From: Nymphaea colorata
Taxonomy: Eukaryota; Streptophyta; Magnoliopsida; Nymphaeales; Nymphaeaceae
Reading direction: 5' to 3'
DNA length: 36,073 nucleotides
Assembly (NCBI RefSeq): GCF_008831285.2
Contig: NW_022204779.1
Location: forward strand, 1 to 36,073
A program made the position numbers and the translations under genes. Within the stretch, counting starts at the first letter, position 1; every line of letters begins with the position of its first letter. The notes beneath the pieces were generated by a model. That model did no database searches. It had not been told where the DNA came from and saw only the letters and a program-made list of their open reading frames with translations. Shown piece by piece: positions 22,461-35,179 of this stretch.

Positions 22461-23472
22461 ATGCTGCCTGCCCTCAATAAATCCATCGAGAGAGATTTCA
22501 AGCCAGCAGACTCCAAAGTCTACCATCCTCGGGATATTTCCCAAGAAAAACCCAAAAGAGATAATGTTTACGAAACAGGCAGAAGTTCTGTAAAGGCAAA
22601 GTAACTATCTTTTCATGCAGGGTAGGAGGAGGCTTCAAGATCTCAGGCAATTACGAATAGTCCATCAAAACAGATTTCTTAAAACAGAACGAACACGCCC
22701 CACAGTCATCTAAAATGATTAACTACATCTACAGCCAGAAAAAGAGCCCAGCCGAAGTGAGTGAGGAGATCAAAATGATATAGAAGAAGATTAGGCAGTG
22801 CCAGAAGAAGATAGACACTGAGAAGAAGCGCAAGCTATAATGTAACTGCCATTTCATATAGAATAACGCAGAGGATAGGACAACCGCTACTAGCAAGATT
22901 TCTAAGAGATAGTCCGCAAGGAAATGCAACTGCAGGGCATTCACCACAACGACCCCTCCAAAAACTTCGACTACCTCACCAACCCCGGAGGAGCCCCCAG
23001 TAGGAGTAATAACAGCCACCATCAGAAGTAATTGAGTAGCCAAAGCAACCGCCTCCCTACAGCATTCTGACGGCATATAGAAGCTGGAGAAGTTCTATTA
23101 GAACAGCCTCAAGAAGAAGTTCGAGAGGAGGTAAGTTTTTCCCACAAGGCGTGCCGCAGGAAAACCCCAAAATTGTACATTACTCAAAAGACCAATGCCC
23201 TCAGCAAGCACGGAAAGCCACTCACCGAATAGTAGCACAAATTCAGAGTTATAACAAAATAGACCACTCCGCAGGAGATCTACCCAGTGATTCCCAACTT
23301 CGCAGTAGTCAAGGACAACCTCTCCAAAAATATCGTAGCCTATCTGGGAGACTACAAGCCCTTCCTCGACAAGACCAAGGAGAAGGTGGAGAAGGAAATA
23401 CGGAGGGAGGAGCAATAGCTCGTGCTTTAGAATGCCAGCAAGAGCATCACGTCGCTAATTGATTAGTCCTGA
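22461..23472 (+). CDS. Unrecognised basic coiled-coil protein, approx. 337 aa
   Basis: ATG 22461 begins MLPALNKSIERDFKPADSKV. The frame is broken several times, but successive open stretches form one Lys/Gln-rich helical protein, including EEIKMIQKKIRQCQKKIDTE, a Ser/Asn/Gln-rich linker (about residues 165-195), QKLEKFYQNSLKKKFERR, and a C-terminal segment VAYLGDYKPFLDKTKEKVEK that ends at a TGA (23470-23472). No enzyme motif or membrane segment is seen. Basic, low-complexity coiled coils are common among ciliate cytoskeletal proteins, but no family can be named. The next gene starts 27 bp downstream on the same strand. Confidence 0.55.
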
Positions 23473-23499
23473 TTGCCTTTTGCCCAATTTGATCGTTTG

Positions 23500-25527
23500 A
23501 TGATTATAATGATGAATATTTTACATAAGAAATAAGTAAGATTTGCGTTGGGATCGCAGGCGCCTCTGCACTCATCTTCAGCATTTACAAACTCTGGAAG
23601 TACCTCTCCTCACAGGCCACCCCCAAAAAGATTAGTGAAGAGGAAACCCAATCAGAAAAGGAAAAATAGGCCACGGAAGAATAGGATGATGAAGAGCATA
23701 TCCCTTTCGAGTAAATAGCTATACATTTAGGCAGAATATCGAGGATCAGCATCATGAGAAGATGGGCAGCGGGCTGATCGACTACCTTCCCTACCTCAGT
23801 GACATTAACTATCGCATCATCTTGTGCCTGATGAAGGGGAGCTGCTACCAAGGAGTTGTGACTATATCATTCCACCTGGACATCCTGACCGACGATAGCT
23901 AAGACTTCCGCATAAACTACAACGGATCAGGGGTAAAGTTTCTGATGGTCAACGGGTAGAGACTTCATCCGCGAGACGTCAAGTATATCGATCACTACAT
24001 TAAAATTCCCAGACAACTCCTACGCCAGCAGTCCAAAAATAGCGTAGAGGTCATCTTCTAAAATAATTACTCTTTCTTGAATGAGGGCCTCTCCGCCTAC
24101 TTCATGATCGACGAGAACTATAAGTACTCCCTCAAAAACCAAGTCATCTACACATCTAACGGATATCTATAAATCTAAAAGATCATCCCCTGCATTAATT
24201 GCCTCAACTACTGCAAGACCCAGGTGGAGGTCATCCACCCTAACAATTTCGAAGTCTTCTCCAATAGCTCTAAGTCCCTAGAGAGGTTCTGCTCAGTCAC
24301 TGAGTACCAGAAATACCCCTTCCTATTTGACATCTCCAGCAATTCGCTCAATAGGTCTATGAAGCTGAACAACTCCACAATGTCTTCAGCCAGCGGATAT
24401 GGCGAAAACTCAAACTCCAGTCAATACTCTGCCTCTAACTACGCCAACAGGAAGAAGGCCAACACTCATTTCTACGCATCGTAACTTCCTTCCATCCATA
24501 ACTTCTTCCTCTTCACTTCGACGATGGCCTAGCTAATCCCCAAATCCACCCACAACCCGCTCTAGGAAACCATCCTCTTCCGATATTTCTGCAAGAGCTC
24601 TGAATCCCATCGCTTCTCCACACCATCAATAAGGTCCACAGCTACATCCTCGACACTCTGCGCAAACTTGCCACGGAGACTCCCTAAAGATACATCCACA
24701 AGATCGACGTTATCGTGATTTCAGATAGTGCAAGCTAGGGGCTGTTTGCTCCAGGAATCATCATGGTTCCCGAGACAAGCCTAGATGGGGATTTAGATAT
24801 TAGGTCCCTCTACTTATTGCTAGGTCGGTGTGGGCCTAATCCAGCTCGGAAAGGGAGAAAACATAGTAACCCTCGAAGAGATTTTGAATCTCAACCATGT
24901 TGTATTGACCAAATTTGAGGAGTTTAGAAACTATCTCTACATCAAAAATCAAAAGTATGAGAGTATTCGAAACGTTATTACATCTGCCGACAAAAAGAGT
25001 ATCTGAAGACCCATGAAGGCTTCTTTGTCAAGTACTACTCCAAAGAACTAAAATTTATAGTGAAGCAAAATGTGGCCATAGTATTACCTTTTAGTTCAAT
25101 AATCTGATGCTCTCATTCAAACCGAGTACTGTTCAATAATTCTGGTAAAATTTCTTGTCCAACTATAACTTTTTGTCTCCTTTGATAATTAAGCCAATCT
25201 TGAAGACTGCCCTGAGGAAGCTCGGCGCTCCTACTAATGATAGGCTGCGATAACAGTTGAAAGTATACTTTAGTACCTCAAAATATGTCCTAAATTCTAT
25301 ACAAACCAATAGATATCTGACAACCTTCCAAAATTTTTAGAATGCGAGCCTATGGGCTGGAGGAAAGATTGACCAAGCTGAAGGTGAAGCAGAAATTCAA
25401 AGACTTCATCACTTAGAAGTACGAGAAGTACCTGCCAATCAAGTCCAACGTCTAATAGGCCCAGATAATATACAGCCAGTTCAAGAGATTCAACCAGGTC
25501 AAAAATTTCCACCACCATTCCTCCTGA
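23500..25527 (+). CDS. Membrane-anchored M1-peptidase-fold protein, probably inactive
   Basis: The protein is about 676 residues starting at ATG 23500. It has an N-terminal membrane anchor (GIAGASALIFSIYKLW), an acidic linker (ISEEETQSEKEKQATEEQDD), then an M1 aminopeptidase N-terminal domain: LSDINYRIILCLMKGSCYQG (about residue 100), a GLSAYF strand, and IIPCINCLNYCKTQVEVIHP (about 230), which matches the M1 PCFDxPxxKaxF-type segment. The substrate-binding GAMEN region is replaced by ASQGLFAPGIIMVPE (about 415), and no HExxH...E zinc motif is visible in the following open frames. Helical C-terminal sequence ends at a TGA (25525-25527). M1-fold proteins lacking zinc ligands exist (TAF2), but the membrane anchor here argues against TAF2. 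Several single-base breaks cross the gene, so loss of the zinc site should be confirmed on corrected sequence. Confidence 0.6.
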
Positions 25528-25748
25528 AAGCGAAATTAAAAGAGTGTTGCTTTGGAGATGATTCATCAAACCCGAACGGTGTGGAGCCCAGTGCGGCATA
25601 TCAGGCTGGAAATTACTTCGCCGGCTCAAAATATATCCTGCAGACGAGGATTACTATCGCTTCCTGAAGACAGTCGACCACGTCTAGGAAGCATGATGCT
25701 CCATCTTTATATTGTCAATTGTCTTCAAAAAAAGTTATAAATATCATG
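25528..25748. other. Convergent 3' spacer
   Basis: 221 bp lies between two facing stop codons. Short open frames here read through the tail of the peptidase-like gene in other frames. Nothing else is supported. Confidence 0.4.
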
Positions 25749-28700
25749 TCATTTTTTTTGGTTCACTAACTGCCATATCTTTGATTCCTCTTCTATTTGA
25801 TTTTCAACCCACTTGCTTACAAGTATCTTGGCGTACAAATAGAGCTGTTCTAGGTCTGATTTCTTCTCCATTTCGATGCTAATTTCTCTCACTTCATAGT
25901 TGTGATCGCAAAGGCAGAGCATAGTGAGGCAGTGCTGAGGGTTGACTTTGTGCTGGAATGGGTTCACTCCCTTCGTGAAGACACTTTCTAGAACAAAGTA
26001 TCCTTGTCGTTTGGGTATCTCTCAATCACTAGTAAATCTTTCAGATGGATTCGGTACTTGTCCTTTATGATTCCGTCTGGATACTTGAAGGCTAGGATCT
26101 AGACTTTTGACTTATCTATCTTAAGGAAGGCATCTTTGTAGGTTCCATTGGCTCGATACAGGTTGCAGCGCCATCCCTTCTAGAATGCTGCTTCAGCCTC
26201 TGCAATTTTCTTGCTATTTATGTCACAAAGGTCAAGGTAAAGGCTTTGCTGGCAATAAACTGCGTAGTAGAAGAGCTTAAAGGATTGCGGCATATCTTCA
26301 TAGTTCAAAGCCTTTGCTATTCTGATCCAACTCTTCAGAATCTACAATACGAGCCGGTTCCTAAACAAAAATCGGATTTCTTCGTTGAAGATAAGAAAAT
26401 GACTGAGTAGGCAGATGACCTATCGAGATATGTGGAAATATTCGTATGAATTAATCTTAGAACTCTGAGTTAAGAACTTGCCGAAAAATTCAAGCATGAT
26501 TGAGCCAAATTAAGAAGTCACTTCTACGCTCTTCTTAATGCTTTTCATCAAAGCTATGGAGCAAATGGCAATTTAATCCTTCCAATGTTTCTACAGTTTT
26601 GTCATCACCACTGCAAAGAGTTGGGTGCAAAGCTTGCTGGCGAAATGGCGATTCTTGAAGAGTTCTGACAATGTGCTTAAGATCTTCAAGTACTCGTCGA
26701 TAGGCAAATTGCCCATCCTCAAAATTTAGACCAGGAAATCAGCATAGCCGTGAATGTCATCAAGCCTTTGATTTATAGCTTGGCATTGATCTCCCTCATC
26801 ATTCGGTTGTTCTGCATTAACTAATAGTTACCATTGCTATAATTCCCTCGGAAAGAGTGTTGAAGGACCGTAAGCAATTTGCGCCTGAGAAAAAAACATT
26901 AGACTTCAAGACTGTGGGTAGAAGGGAGTAACGATGGCTTTCAGCTAGCAAAAATAAAACCTTCATCCACTGTTCGAGCAAGGTCTAAATAAAAGTAAAA
27001 TTACATGGGAAACAATTTGGTCTCTTGCGACATCGTTCATAAATTTAAGGACGGTATCTACCCTATCAAACAACTTTTTGAGATGGAAGAGTTGGTGATA
27101 AGCCTGCAGAAGATTCCAAAATAGCTTTCGACCTGGTGGCAACGAGATAGGTATCCCCCCACGAATAGAAGATAATCTAAAAACCCGTCTTTTTCCAACT
27201 ACACCAGCACTCGACTTAAGTTGAGCTCCATTTACTAGAGCAGATTCCTGAGGATGTTAATGGTCACCCCCAATATGTCGAAATTCCCTCCATTTATCGC
27301 TAGATCTGTAATTGGCTTGCAGAGAGACATCATTCCTCCTTTCAGAATTCTAATAGCACTTTGGGGAAGACCAGCCAATATTTCAATGACTTTTAGGGAA
27401 TAGAAAAAAGTCTAGTAATGGTATTAAGATTTGCCGACATAGCTGCGTAGGATTGCAATCAATATTTCCTCTAGGCTTAGCTTTTGGTATAGTTGGCTAA
27501 TCTATACATTTTAGTCAGCACCCATCGTCAGAAGCTCGGCTAAGACACCTTGCTCAAATTTGTCACTCTTCTGCAAAAGCTGTATCAGTCTCCCAAAAAA
27601 TCAGTGTCTTGAATCTGCTTTTTTTGCTTGTCAGAATTTTTGCACAGAGATTGCAAGGCGTTTAGAATAGTGCCCCTGATAGCGGGTGGAAGGGATTGGG
27701 TGACCACATAGTTGCAGAGCGAGGGAACGATTTCATAAGAATTGCAGAGAGGAGGATACTTGCAAGTTTCAATAACTAAATTGCACATATAAGTCAAGGG
27801 GTGATTGCCTTTGATGAAGTAAGGCACCTTTTCGTTAACTACTTCATAAATCTTGCAAGCCTTCAAGAACTTAAGCTCCTAGAAGTTCTTTTTATCGCCT
27901 AGTAGCTGGGCGTAGAATGAGATATCATCAAAGTTGAGGCTATTCATGAATTTTTTAGCATAAATCTCCAAGCCCCTTAGCCCTACATTCTTAAATTTCA
28001 GCCCTAGCTTAGCACCTTATATGCCGGAAGCAAGGATCTCATAAAGGTTCTCATCTGGCTCGCAAAACTATGCTGGGATACAGCTAATGATTTTGCATGG
28101 ATATCACGGAGGTTATTTTTAGGGGAATTTCTTTGTCCATCACAAACTGGCTGTTAGTTTTCAAAAATAGCTGGACAAGCAAATTGTAGTATTTTTTTGT
28201 TGATAAAGGAACTAGCTGGCTGATGATCCCTTTAGTTATACTGGTGGGGATTTTATAGATATTTCTGGATGGCTTCAATTAGTGTTGCTCATTCCATGTC
28301 TTGTCCAATATGTCGATAATTTGGGTTGACCTATCGAATTAGTTTTGCCTATTTTAGCCATTCTCATATAAAGAGTTACTTTCTATTTACCTGAGCGACA
28401 GTATCTAATTCGATTATTTGGCACTATTGCTTTTGCCTTAAGAGCCTTCCTCAATCTTTCTACTATTTTATTCTGGAGAGCTTGGCTCACTGGCGAATTC
28501 CAAGAACAAGGGTTCTTCCAGCTCAATTGACTCTTTTTTGTCAAGCTAAGGACTACTTTGTAACTGCTTGGATGATTATTCATCTGCTATCAGGTAGGCT
28601 GAAGTTGTTGGAATGTGAGCTTCCTGGCTTTTGGGAACTATATTTTTCGATTGTTCACAGTGTCTTCGAAGTAGTTATTGTACTATTATTAGAGATCACC

Positions 28701-31700
28701 ATCTTCATAGAGAATGTGCTAAATCCTCTAGCAATAGTAAATGTGCTGCTGGCTAAAGGCCGACAAACTATCACGGTAGGCTTTGCAAGTGGCTAGTGTT
28801 TCGCAGTTCATCATCCTAATTATTTTTTGAGAAGCAGCAACCGCATAATCTAACAAACAGAGTCTTTGACTCCATCTGTGTTAATGGAGAGCAAAGAATC
28901 AAAGCACTATATGATATCTCCTCCCCTAACACTTATGTTTTGAAGTTATGCCGATAAAGATTGGCCAGAGTGGTTATAATTGTTGTTATGATTTCTCCCA
29001 AGTAGTATCTCTTAAATTGTTATCCCTGGAACATTTCAATATAATAAAGAGGTACCTTAGCGTATTTATTAAAACTTACTATTCAGCGAGAAGTAGGGGC
29101 TTCCTTACTGCTAAATCTTTGCGTGGTTTAACGAATCGAGAAGCTGGGCATAATGGTTGATCCTTCTGAGCTTGAGAGCTGCCTACGGAGCTTGCGATAT
29201 TATAGTCTCCACCCGCTTGATTTCCAGTTCAAGCAACCCTGTTGCTGATTCGGCCAATCCTCAAGGTGGAAATCGTAAAAGGTCTTTATTGGCAGGTTAG
29301 ATAATACAGAGAAATGAACTTAGCAACATTCACAAGTTCTGAGCCTTCCTTCAAGAAATGAGTGGCATTCTATTTGTGATGAAGAGCTAGCCCCTAAAGT
29401 TCCGTTTCTGTCATCATACTCAAAGAGATACCTACGCAATACCCAAGCGTTTATCCTTTGCTATTGAATGTCTCATCGTTGATCAGTTCCTTCCTGGGGT
29501 TTTTGCTGATCATGGTTACAACATTTTGTGGGTCTAATATCTTATTCATGTCCAGATACTAAAATATGAGGTCTAGAAGGATGATCCTTTTCTTGGTGAA
29601 AAAACTTAGAAGAATAAATCGATGGTGGACAGTATTTCCAGCCAATAATTGACCTCCATGTACTGATCATTAAAAAAAAGATCAATGTGCAATTTTATTA
29701 GGCGTATGAATAGGCGTCCAGGAGTATATTGATTGCTTTTTTTCTTAAGATGGGTTGGCGAGTATGTAGTTGTAGATGATTGCTAGGTTTTGTCCGAATT
29801 TCAAAAATATTTGAAGACATAAAAACTAGGTTTGGCTTAGCTATAGCAAAAGCTGTATAAATTTGGGTAGGTTGGTCTCATTTTCATAGCCCTACATCTC
29901 CTGATTACTATTTAAAGTTCTGACTCGCTTAGATCAATCAGAAACCGCGTATCTGGGTGTTCGGACTGGAAATACTCACTAACTAGCTGCTTAATTTTAG
30001 GCTCAGACTAATGCTCGTGTTGATCTTTATCTTAGCGCGGCTGCTCCTTAATGGTAGAAGTCTCAGTTAGCATTTTGTGTAAGATTGGTCGCACATCTTC
30101 AAGCTAATCTTCCGATGCTGCCAATTCAATCATCCTGGCTCTTTCTATTTCGATATTTTATTTGAGCTTCACAAGCTTCTGCAGAAATCTAGAGACTGCT
30201 AAATTCAGCTTTCTTCTAAGCTGCTCCTTCTCCTCCAGCTCGATGCTGTCAAGCACATTTGCGCTTGAATATGAAACAGGGCGAATATAGTTGGTGAGGG
30301 TGAGGGAGAGGTCTGGATGGACTGCTAATTCTTGGCTTGGTGCTGCTGGCTCTTGGTAAATAGATCATCAAGCAGATTGATTTCCTGGTAGGTCTCAAAG
30401 GTTGGCTTGTTGAAGTTGGTCTTGGACTTCATAATGAAGTCCTCTTGGAGTTGGTAGAAGACATTTCTCTAGTTCTAGTGATTTTAATGGGAACGGTTTC
30501 TCCAAGCTTATCCATAAAGCCGATCATTTCTTTTTCGAAATCGTAGTTGGTGCAATCTGAAAACATCCAGAGCCTCTTGTCAAGGCCTATCTTTTTGATC
30601 TTGGCTGACAGTTCTTCAGAATGCTCTCTATTCTCGAGCAACTATCTCAACGACTTCACAAAGTCAATTAAAATTCTTTTCCGATAAACATTGAGCCTGT
30701 CCTTCATATCCTCGTCTGAGACTAGCTTAAATACCTTTGCGATGATGGCGTCTCCTACATTTTTTCCCAACTTTCCACTTCTAAAGCCAAGGCTCAGCAG
30801 CTCCACTATCATCTTCACAAGGATCTAATTGGGAGAAGCCATCAAAAATTGATAAACTTGGGATGGTCTTTGATGATAAGCTGGCTCATGTTGTGGTCTT
30901 GGGCATAGAGAGAAATTATAGAAAGATGCTTAAATATCTACTGCTCGTCTGACTATTTATTGCTTTAGAATAAGCTATACATTCTCTACAGCCTGGCCTA
31001 GTGAGAAATCTCTACTTTCTTATTGAGCAGGAACATCAAGCTTCTAACTTCCGATAGTATAGAACTCTTGTTGTATTTAATTATAAACTTACTCAAAGTT
31101 TCCTAAAAGGTATTTACGTTTATTGACCGTAACAGCTCAGGAGTTGCGTTGAATATCAAGTATCTCAAAAATTATACGATTCTTTTCCCAAAAGGCTCAA
31201 AGATAAATTTACTGTTCAATATTTGGAGTAGGTAGCTAATTACTCCATTTTCAAGAGCAATCAGACATAGTGAGGGCTGCTTAAGGCACAAGAAATAGTT
31301 GATAGAGATGCCAGTTTCCTCCCTAGTGATGTTATTTAAAATCCAGCAACCCTTGCTTAGATATTTGATGGCGTCCTCCCATCCTGCTTTTTATTCTGCA
31401 TCACCAGCGATCCCCTCACAGAAAACTAAGAAATTGCGAAAGAGTATGATGGTAGAGCCTAGTAGTCCAGGATCATTGGCATTTGTAGATTCCTATAAGC
31501 AGCTACTGATGAACAATTTAATGCCTTCCTTCGACCACTGGTACTCCGCTGCAGATAAATCGACCTCCTTCAGCCCTTTGATCTCCTTCAGGCTCAAACT
31601 GGGAACCAGTTTCCCGAATCTGCAGAGAAGGACAGAAATCCATTTGTGAAAGTTTATAGCCTGCGTATCTGCGTTGGTCCTGAACTTGATGAGTAAATTC

Positions 31701-33704
31701 TCAAGAAAGCCAGTAACAGGTAATGTCCCAATGGTATTGATTTCAGAGAGAAATTTGGGGAGAGGGGCTAGGTAATAAATTGTCCTGATGACTGCCAGCA
31801 AGTATTGAAAAGACTGCAGGGACTAGGACTCGTATGCTGCGTTAATTTTGTTTTTGAGCTGAGTGGACACCTTAGTACTTCTTCGAAGATCGCGATGGCC
31901 TATTTCCGCGTGTGTACCGTGATCGTCTTGACTCGAGCCTGAGCCAGCATTTTTGTATAATAAGAATAATACTGCCTTGGTGCAATTAAATTGGAAAATT
32001 CAATCAAGAATCTGGAAGACCTCACAGACAGCTTCTCTAAATTTCTCGTTCCTGGAGTGGACGTTGAGTTCTGCGAATTTTTCTTGCCATTTACGTAGGC
32101 AGCTATAGATATGGGCTATTGCCTTGAGCCATCTCCAAAGTTCCTTTAAGCTGTCAGCCCTCACGCCCATGATCTTAAAATGCATGCTGCGAATGCTGTC
32201 TATGAGCTCTTCTACTTTCCTGCCTTAGTTATTGTTCATATCGCAAAAATGAATATTGTGGGTATGATTTCTTTATTCTGGAATTTTTCTAAGCTTCTTA
32301 TGGCTGTTTTAAGTTTATCTGCACTTTTGGTCAAATTCTTATCATACAGCATGCTCTTGAGTGTTTTCAATTAAGTCTCGAGCTATTTATTGCTCATAAT
32401 GATGGCCACAATCTCTGCCCTAAATTATTCGATTCTATTCTCCAAGGAGGTTCGCTAATAGCTAAACTGCTCCTATTGGTTGGATAGCTATTTGCGATAT
32501 TGGGAGAGCTAGTCTTCTAGGTGATTAATTATTTGTTCGCTATGGCGAAGGCGCTCTTTTAAGTAACTATTTTCCTCGATCAGAGAGGCAGCATGAGATC
32601 GCAGGGAGGGTTTGGCTGAAATTTGCTGAATTATGCATTTTTAGTTCTTCCTAGCCGGCAGATCTAGTCATCGAAAGAAAAAATCTCATCGGGGTAATCA
32701 GATGCTGGAATTTGTTTGTCAGTTTAGAGTTGCTGTGATAGGCCTCCTGGTGTCTAAAATTGCTTGATTAGATTGAGTAGTTGCTTACTTGTGGCTGATG
32801 AACTGCCGACCTCATCTGTAATTTGAATTAATAACGAATAAACCTCACTAAAAGCAAGCAGGTCAAGCAAATTACCTCAGGATTAAATTGACATACATCC
32901 ACATGATAATTTAAAAAAATGGACAATCAATTATTCTTGGTCTCGTGTTTCGGGTGCTTCTCAGCCCTCTGTCTCTATCGTTAGAGGAGCTTCTATTGCT
33001 ACTGCCCTGATCGAATATACTGGGAGTATGCTGTGTGCTAGGAGCCAAGAAGACATTGTTTTGATTACCTTGTGGGCGTTGATCAGATGATGAATTGGCA
33101 TATGGAAAGGAATTCATTCCTTGGGAGGTAAAGCTATTATTACTACTATTGCTGAAATTATTGTTGCTGCCTTGATTGAAGCCGGAACCTTGAGAAGGGA
33201 GATTGGATTGAGCAGATGTAGTAAAGATATTGCGACGAAAATCAGTAGAGGAGGAGGATTTTGGACATTAGGGGAAACTGCATTTGAATTGCTAGCTTGG
33301 TTGACCAAGTTATTTTAATTTCTTGCGAATGGGTTGCTTGTTTGACCTCTGTTTTGGATGATGTTGGCTCCGGTATTTCTGCTCATATTATTGGAGGTTG
33401 AAGAGTTTTGAAAAATATTTCCAGTTTATCCAGAGGGTATGTTACTGCTTCAACAGTGTTAGCTTGCTGATTTTCTTTATTCTCTTCAGGTGGAGATGAA
33501 GGATACACAACGTTGCTTTTGAAAAGTGTAGAGTACTGAGAATTAATACTCGAGAACATTTCAGGATTAACAAGCGAAGATTTAAGACGGCATCTCGGTG
33601 TACGAATACTTGAGAGTAGTTTTGAAACTAATCACGATTTCGTCATCTTGCTTAACGATTGTTATGTCTTTTCCATCGATTTCCAAGTATGTCTTACCAC
33701 TCAT
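25749..33704 (-). CDS. Very large helical-repeat (ARM/HEAT-like) protein with Asn/Ser-rich head and PH-like tail
   Basis: The span (about 2,650 residues) is joined from open stretches separated by single-base breaks. It starts at ATG 33704 (MSGKTYLEIDGKDITIVKQD) and ends NQKK-TGA at 25749. The first approx. 260 residues after the start are Asn/Ser/Gln-rich and disordered (for example NNNFSNSSNNSF). Next is a coiled coil (SLIEENSYLKERLRHSEQII, about 32.5 kb). Then comes a long run of amphipathic helices typical of armadillo/HEAT solenoids (32.2-26.5 kb), with an acidic linker near 28.5 kb. The end (about 26.2-25.8 kb) reads GWRCNLYRANGTYKDAFLKI and DGIIKDKYRIHLKDLLVIER with a C-terminal helix, resembling a PH-type fold. 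It may be a scaffold or formin-FH3-like protein; no family is named. Two places could be gene boundaries instead: the T7 run near 32920 (Asn/Ser-rich head versus rest) and about 28.8 kb. Confidence 0.5.
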
Positions 33705-33744
33705 ATTTAATTATGTATTATGAACTAGCAGAGTATAAGATAGG

Positions 33745-34434
33745 TCAATCATTTTCTTCAAAAATTTGCTGCTGCTGGTGCCTACTTCCGCAAGAAGTCA
33801 GAAGCTTCATCTGAGAAGAAAGCCTGTATTGCTCAATGTAGCCAGGAGGCAAATTGATATAAAGGGAAGGTGCTGGGTCATGGTTTTCTCTCGCTTCCCA
33901 AAACAGTTCCTGAATATTATTTGATTTACTGCTGCTCTTTGCCTTTCAGTCTTGGTGCCACCATTGTGCTTAAGTTTTATGTGAAGATTAAGGGCGATTT
34001 CGGCACTATAGCTCTTGAAGCATTTGGATAAGGGCAAGAGAAATTTTTTATCAATTCATGATCATGCCTTCTTTCTCTCTTCCCCTTCCCACCAGTAAGT
34101 TCCTAACGAATCTGGAAAAGCTCCTACGTTATGTAATTAATACTTCCAGTTATCGGATCTTTTCAGAAAAGTGTTCAAGTTGTGCCTGCCCTTACTTCAA
34201 TCGAGCAGAGCAGAGCTCATTGAGGAGGAACCTTTTCCAAAACTTTTAATAGTAGTCAACAGAGGCATCATAAGACTCACAGTTCTGGATAGCGTCATCG
34301 AAGTGTCTGCAATCACAGCGAGGCTTTTCTTTCTTGAGGTGGAATACCTTATCGATGATCTTCGTCTCAACCTTGGTGATTCGGTCGTATAGCTCGGTCT
34401 CTTCAGAGCTGGGAGTAGAGTGTTTCTTGATCAT
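33745..34434 (-). CDS. C2H2 zinc-finger protein with coiled-coil N-terminus
   Basis: ATG 34434 begins MIKKHSTPSSEETELYDRIT; the N-terminal half is helical (ELCSARLKQGQAQLEHFSEK). At about residue 135 a basic stretch GKGKRERRHDHELIKNF leads into CPYPKC, then 12 residues, H, four residues and H, followed by NGGTKTERQR. This is a C-x4-C-x12-H-x4-H finger of the ciliate type that ends KHNGG.KTERE. The start of the finger needs one extra base at 34022-34025 to join the two cysteines. After another break the tail is APSLYINLPPGYIEQYRLSS and ends at a TGA (33745-33747). A nuclear nucleic-acid-binding role is likely. Only 40 bp separates its stop from the start of the large helical-repeat gene on the same strand. 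Confidence 0.68.
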
Positions 34435-34621
34435 AGAAAATAGAATACAATTAACCAAATAGAAAAAAAGAAATATTCTCCAATCAGCTAAATTAGCTAT
34501 AAATAATAATTAAAGAATGAATTGCATCCTATCCAGAAACCTTGATAGAAAGATCAGTAATATGAATAATCACTAATCTGCAAACATCTTCTGACAAAGT
34601 TTGAGCAGAGTACTCTCAAAC

Positions 34622-35179
34622 TCAGAATTTGCTAATAACAGCTTCTGTAGATTTGCTGATTTTGACACTTTTTGCAGGACCTTGATCAAAAATGCTGCAG
34701 TTTATTATGGCGATAGCATTTAGGGCACCATTTTCTTCTCCTTTTTTTCGCGGATGGTTTCCTCTAATGCGCATATTTTGCTTTATAACTTCTAATTGTG
34801 ATACAGTAAAGTTAGGCCTATTTTTTGGAAGAAAGCTTCTACTGGGAGGCATCTTATGCTGCATTGAGGCAACTTGCTATTCTAAGAGTTGCTGCTGAAT
34901 ATGGGCGTTCATTCTTTCAGTTTCAGCCTTAATCAGCATTTTCTGGGTATAGTTTATTGACTCATCCTTCATCAATAGGCTATTCTTAATTACCTTATAC
35001 TCTTTTACTGCTATTCTATAATCTTCTTCCACTGGTAAATCGTCCGGTCGTCAATCTTTTACGAAAATTTGTCTAGTGTTGGCTATTCGTCAGATGTTGA
35101 AAAACATTATGCTTTTGGCGTATTTTCACTGATTAAGATGAATTTTCCTTGGAAATATGTTCAGATCTTCTGTATTCAT
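34622..35179 (-). CDS. Small unrecognised protein, approx. 186 aa
   Basis: ATG 35179 opens MNTEDLNIFPRKIHLNQ. After apparent single-base breaks near 35127 and 35044 the frame continues through DYRIAVKEYKVIKNSLLMKD, a coiled-coil segment AETERMNAHIQQQLLEQQ, and a basic region RIRGNHPRKKGEENGALNAI to a TGA at 34622-34624. The last 130 residues are a single clean frame. No family recognised; the coiled coil plus basic tail suggests a structural or nuclear protein. It is the last gene before the right telomere and is transcribed away from it. Confidence 0.55.

Noticed and set aside
32848-32875. A 28 bp GT...AG intron in the large helical-repeat gene
   Set aside because: The unspliced sequence is itself good coding sequence (NLLDLLAFSEVYSLLIQ) after one added G, so the GT and AG are coincidental.
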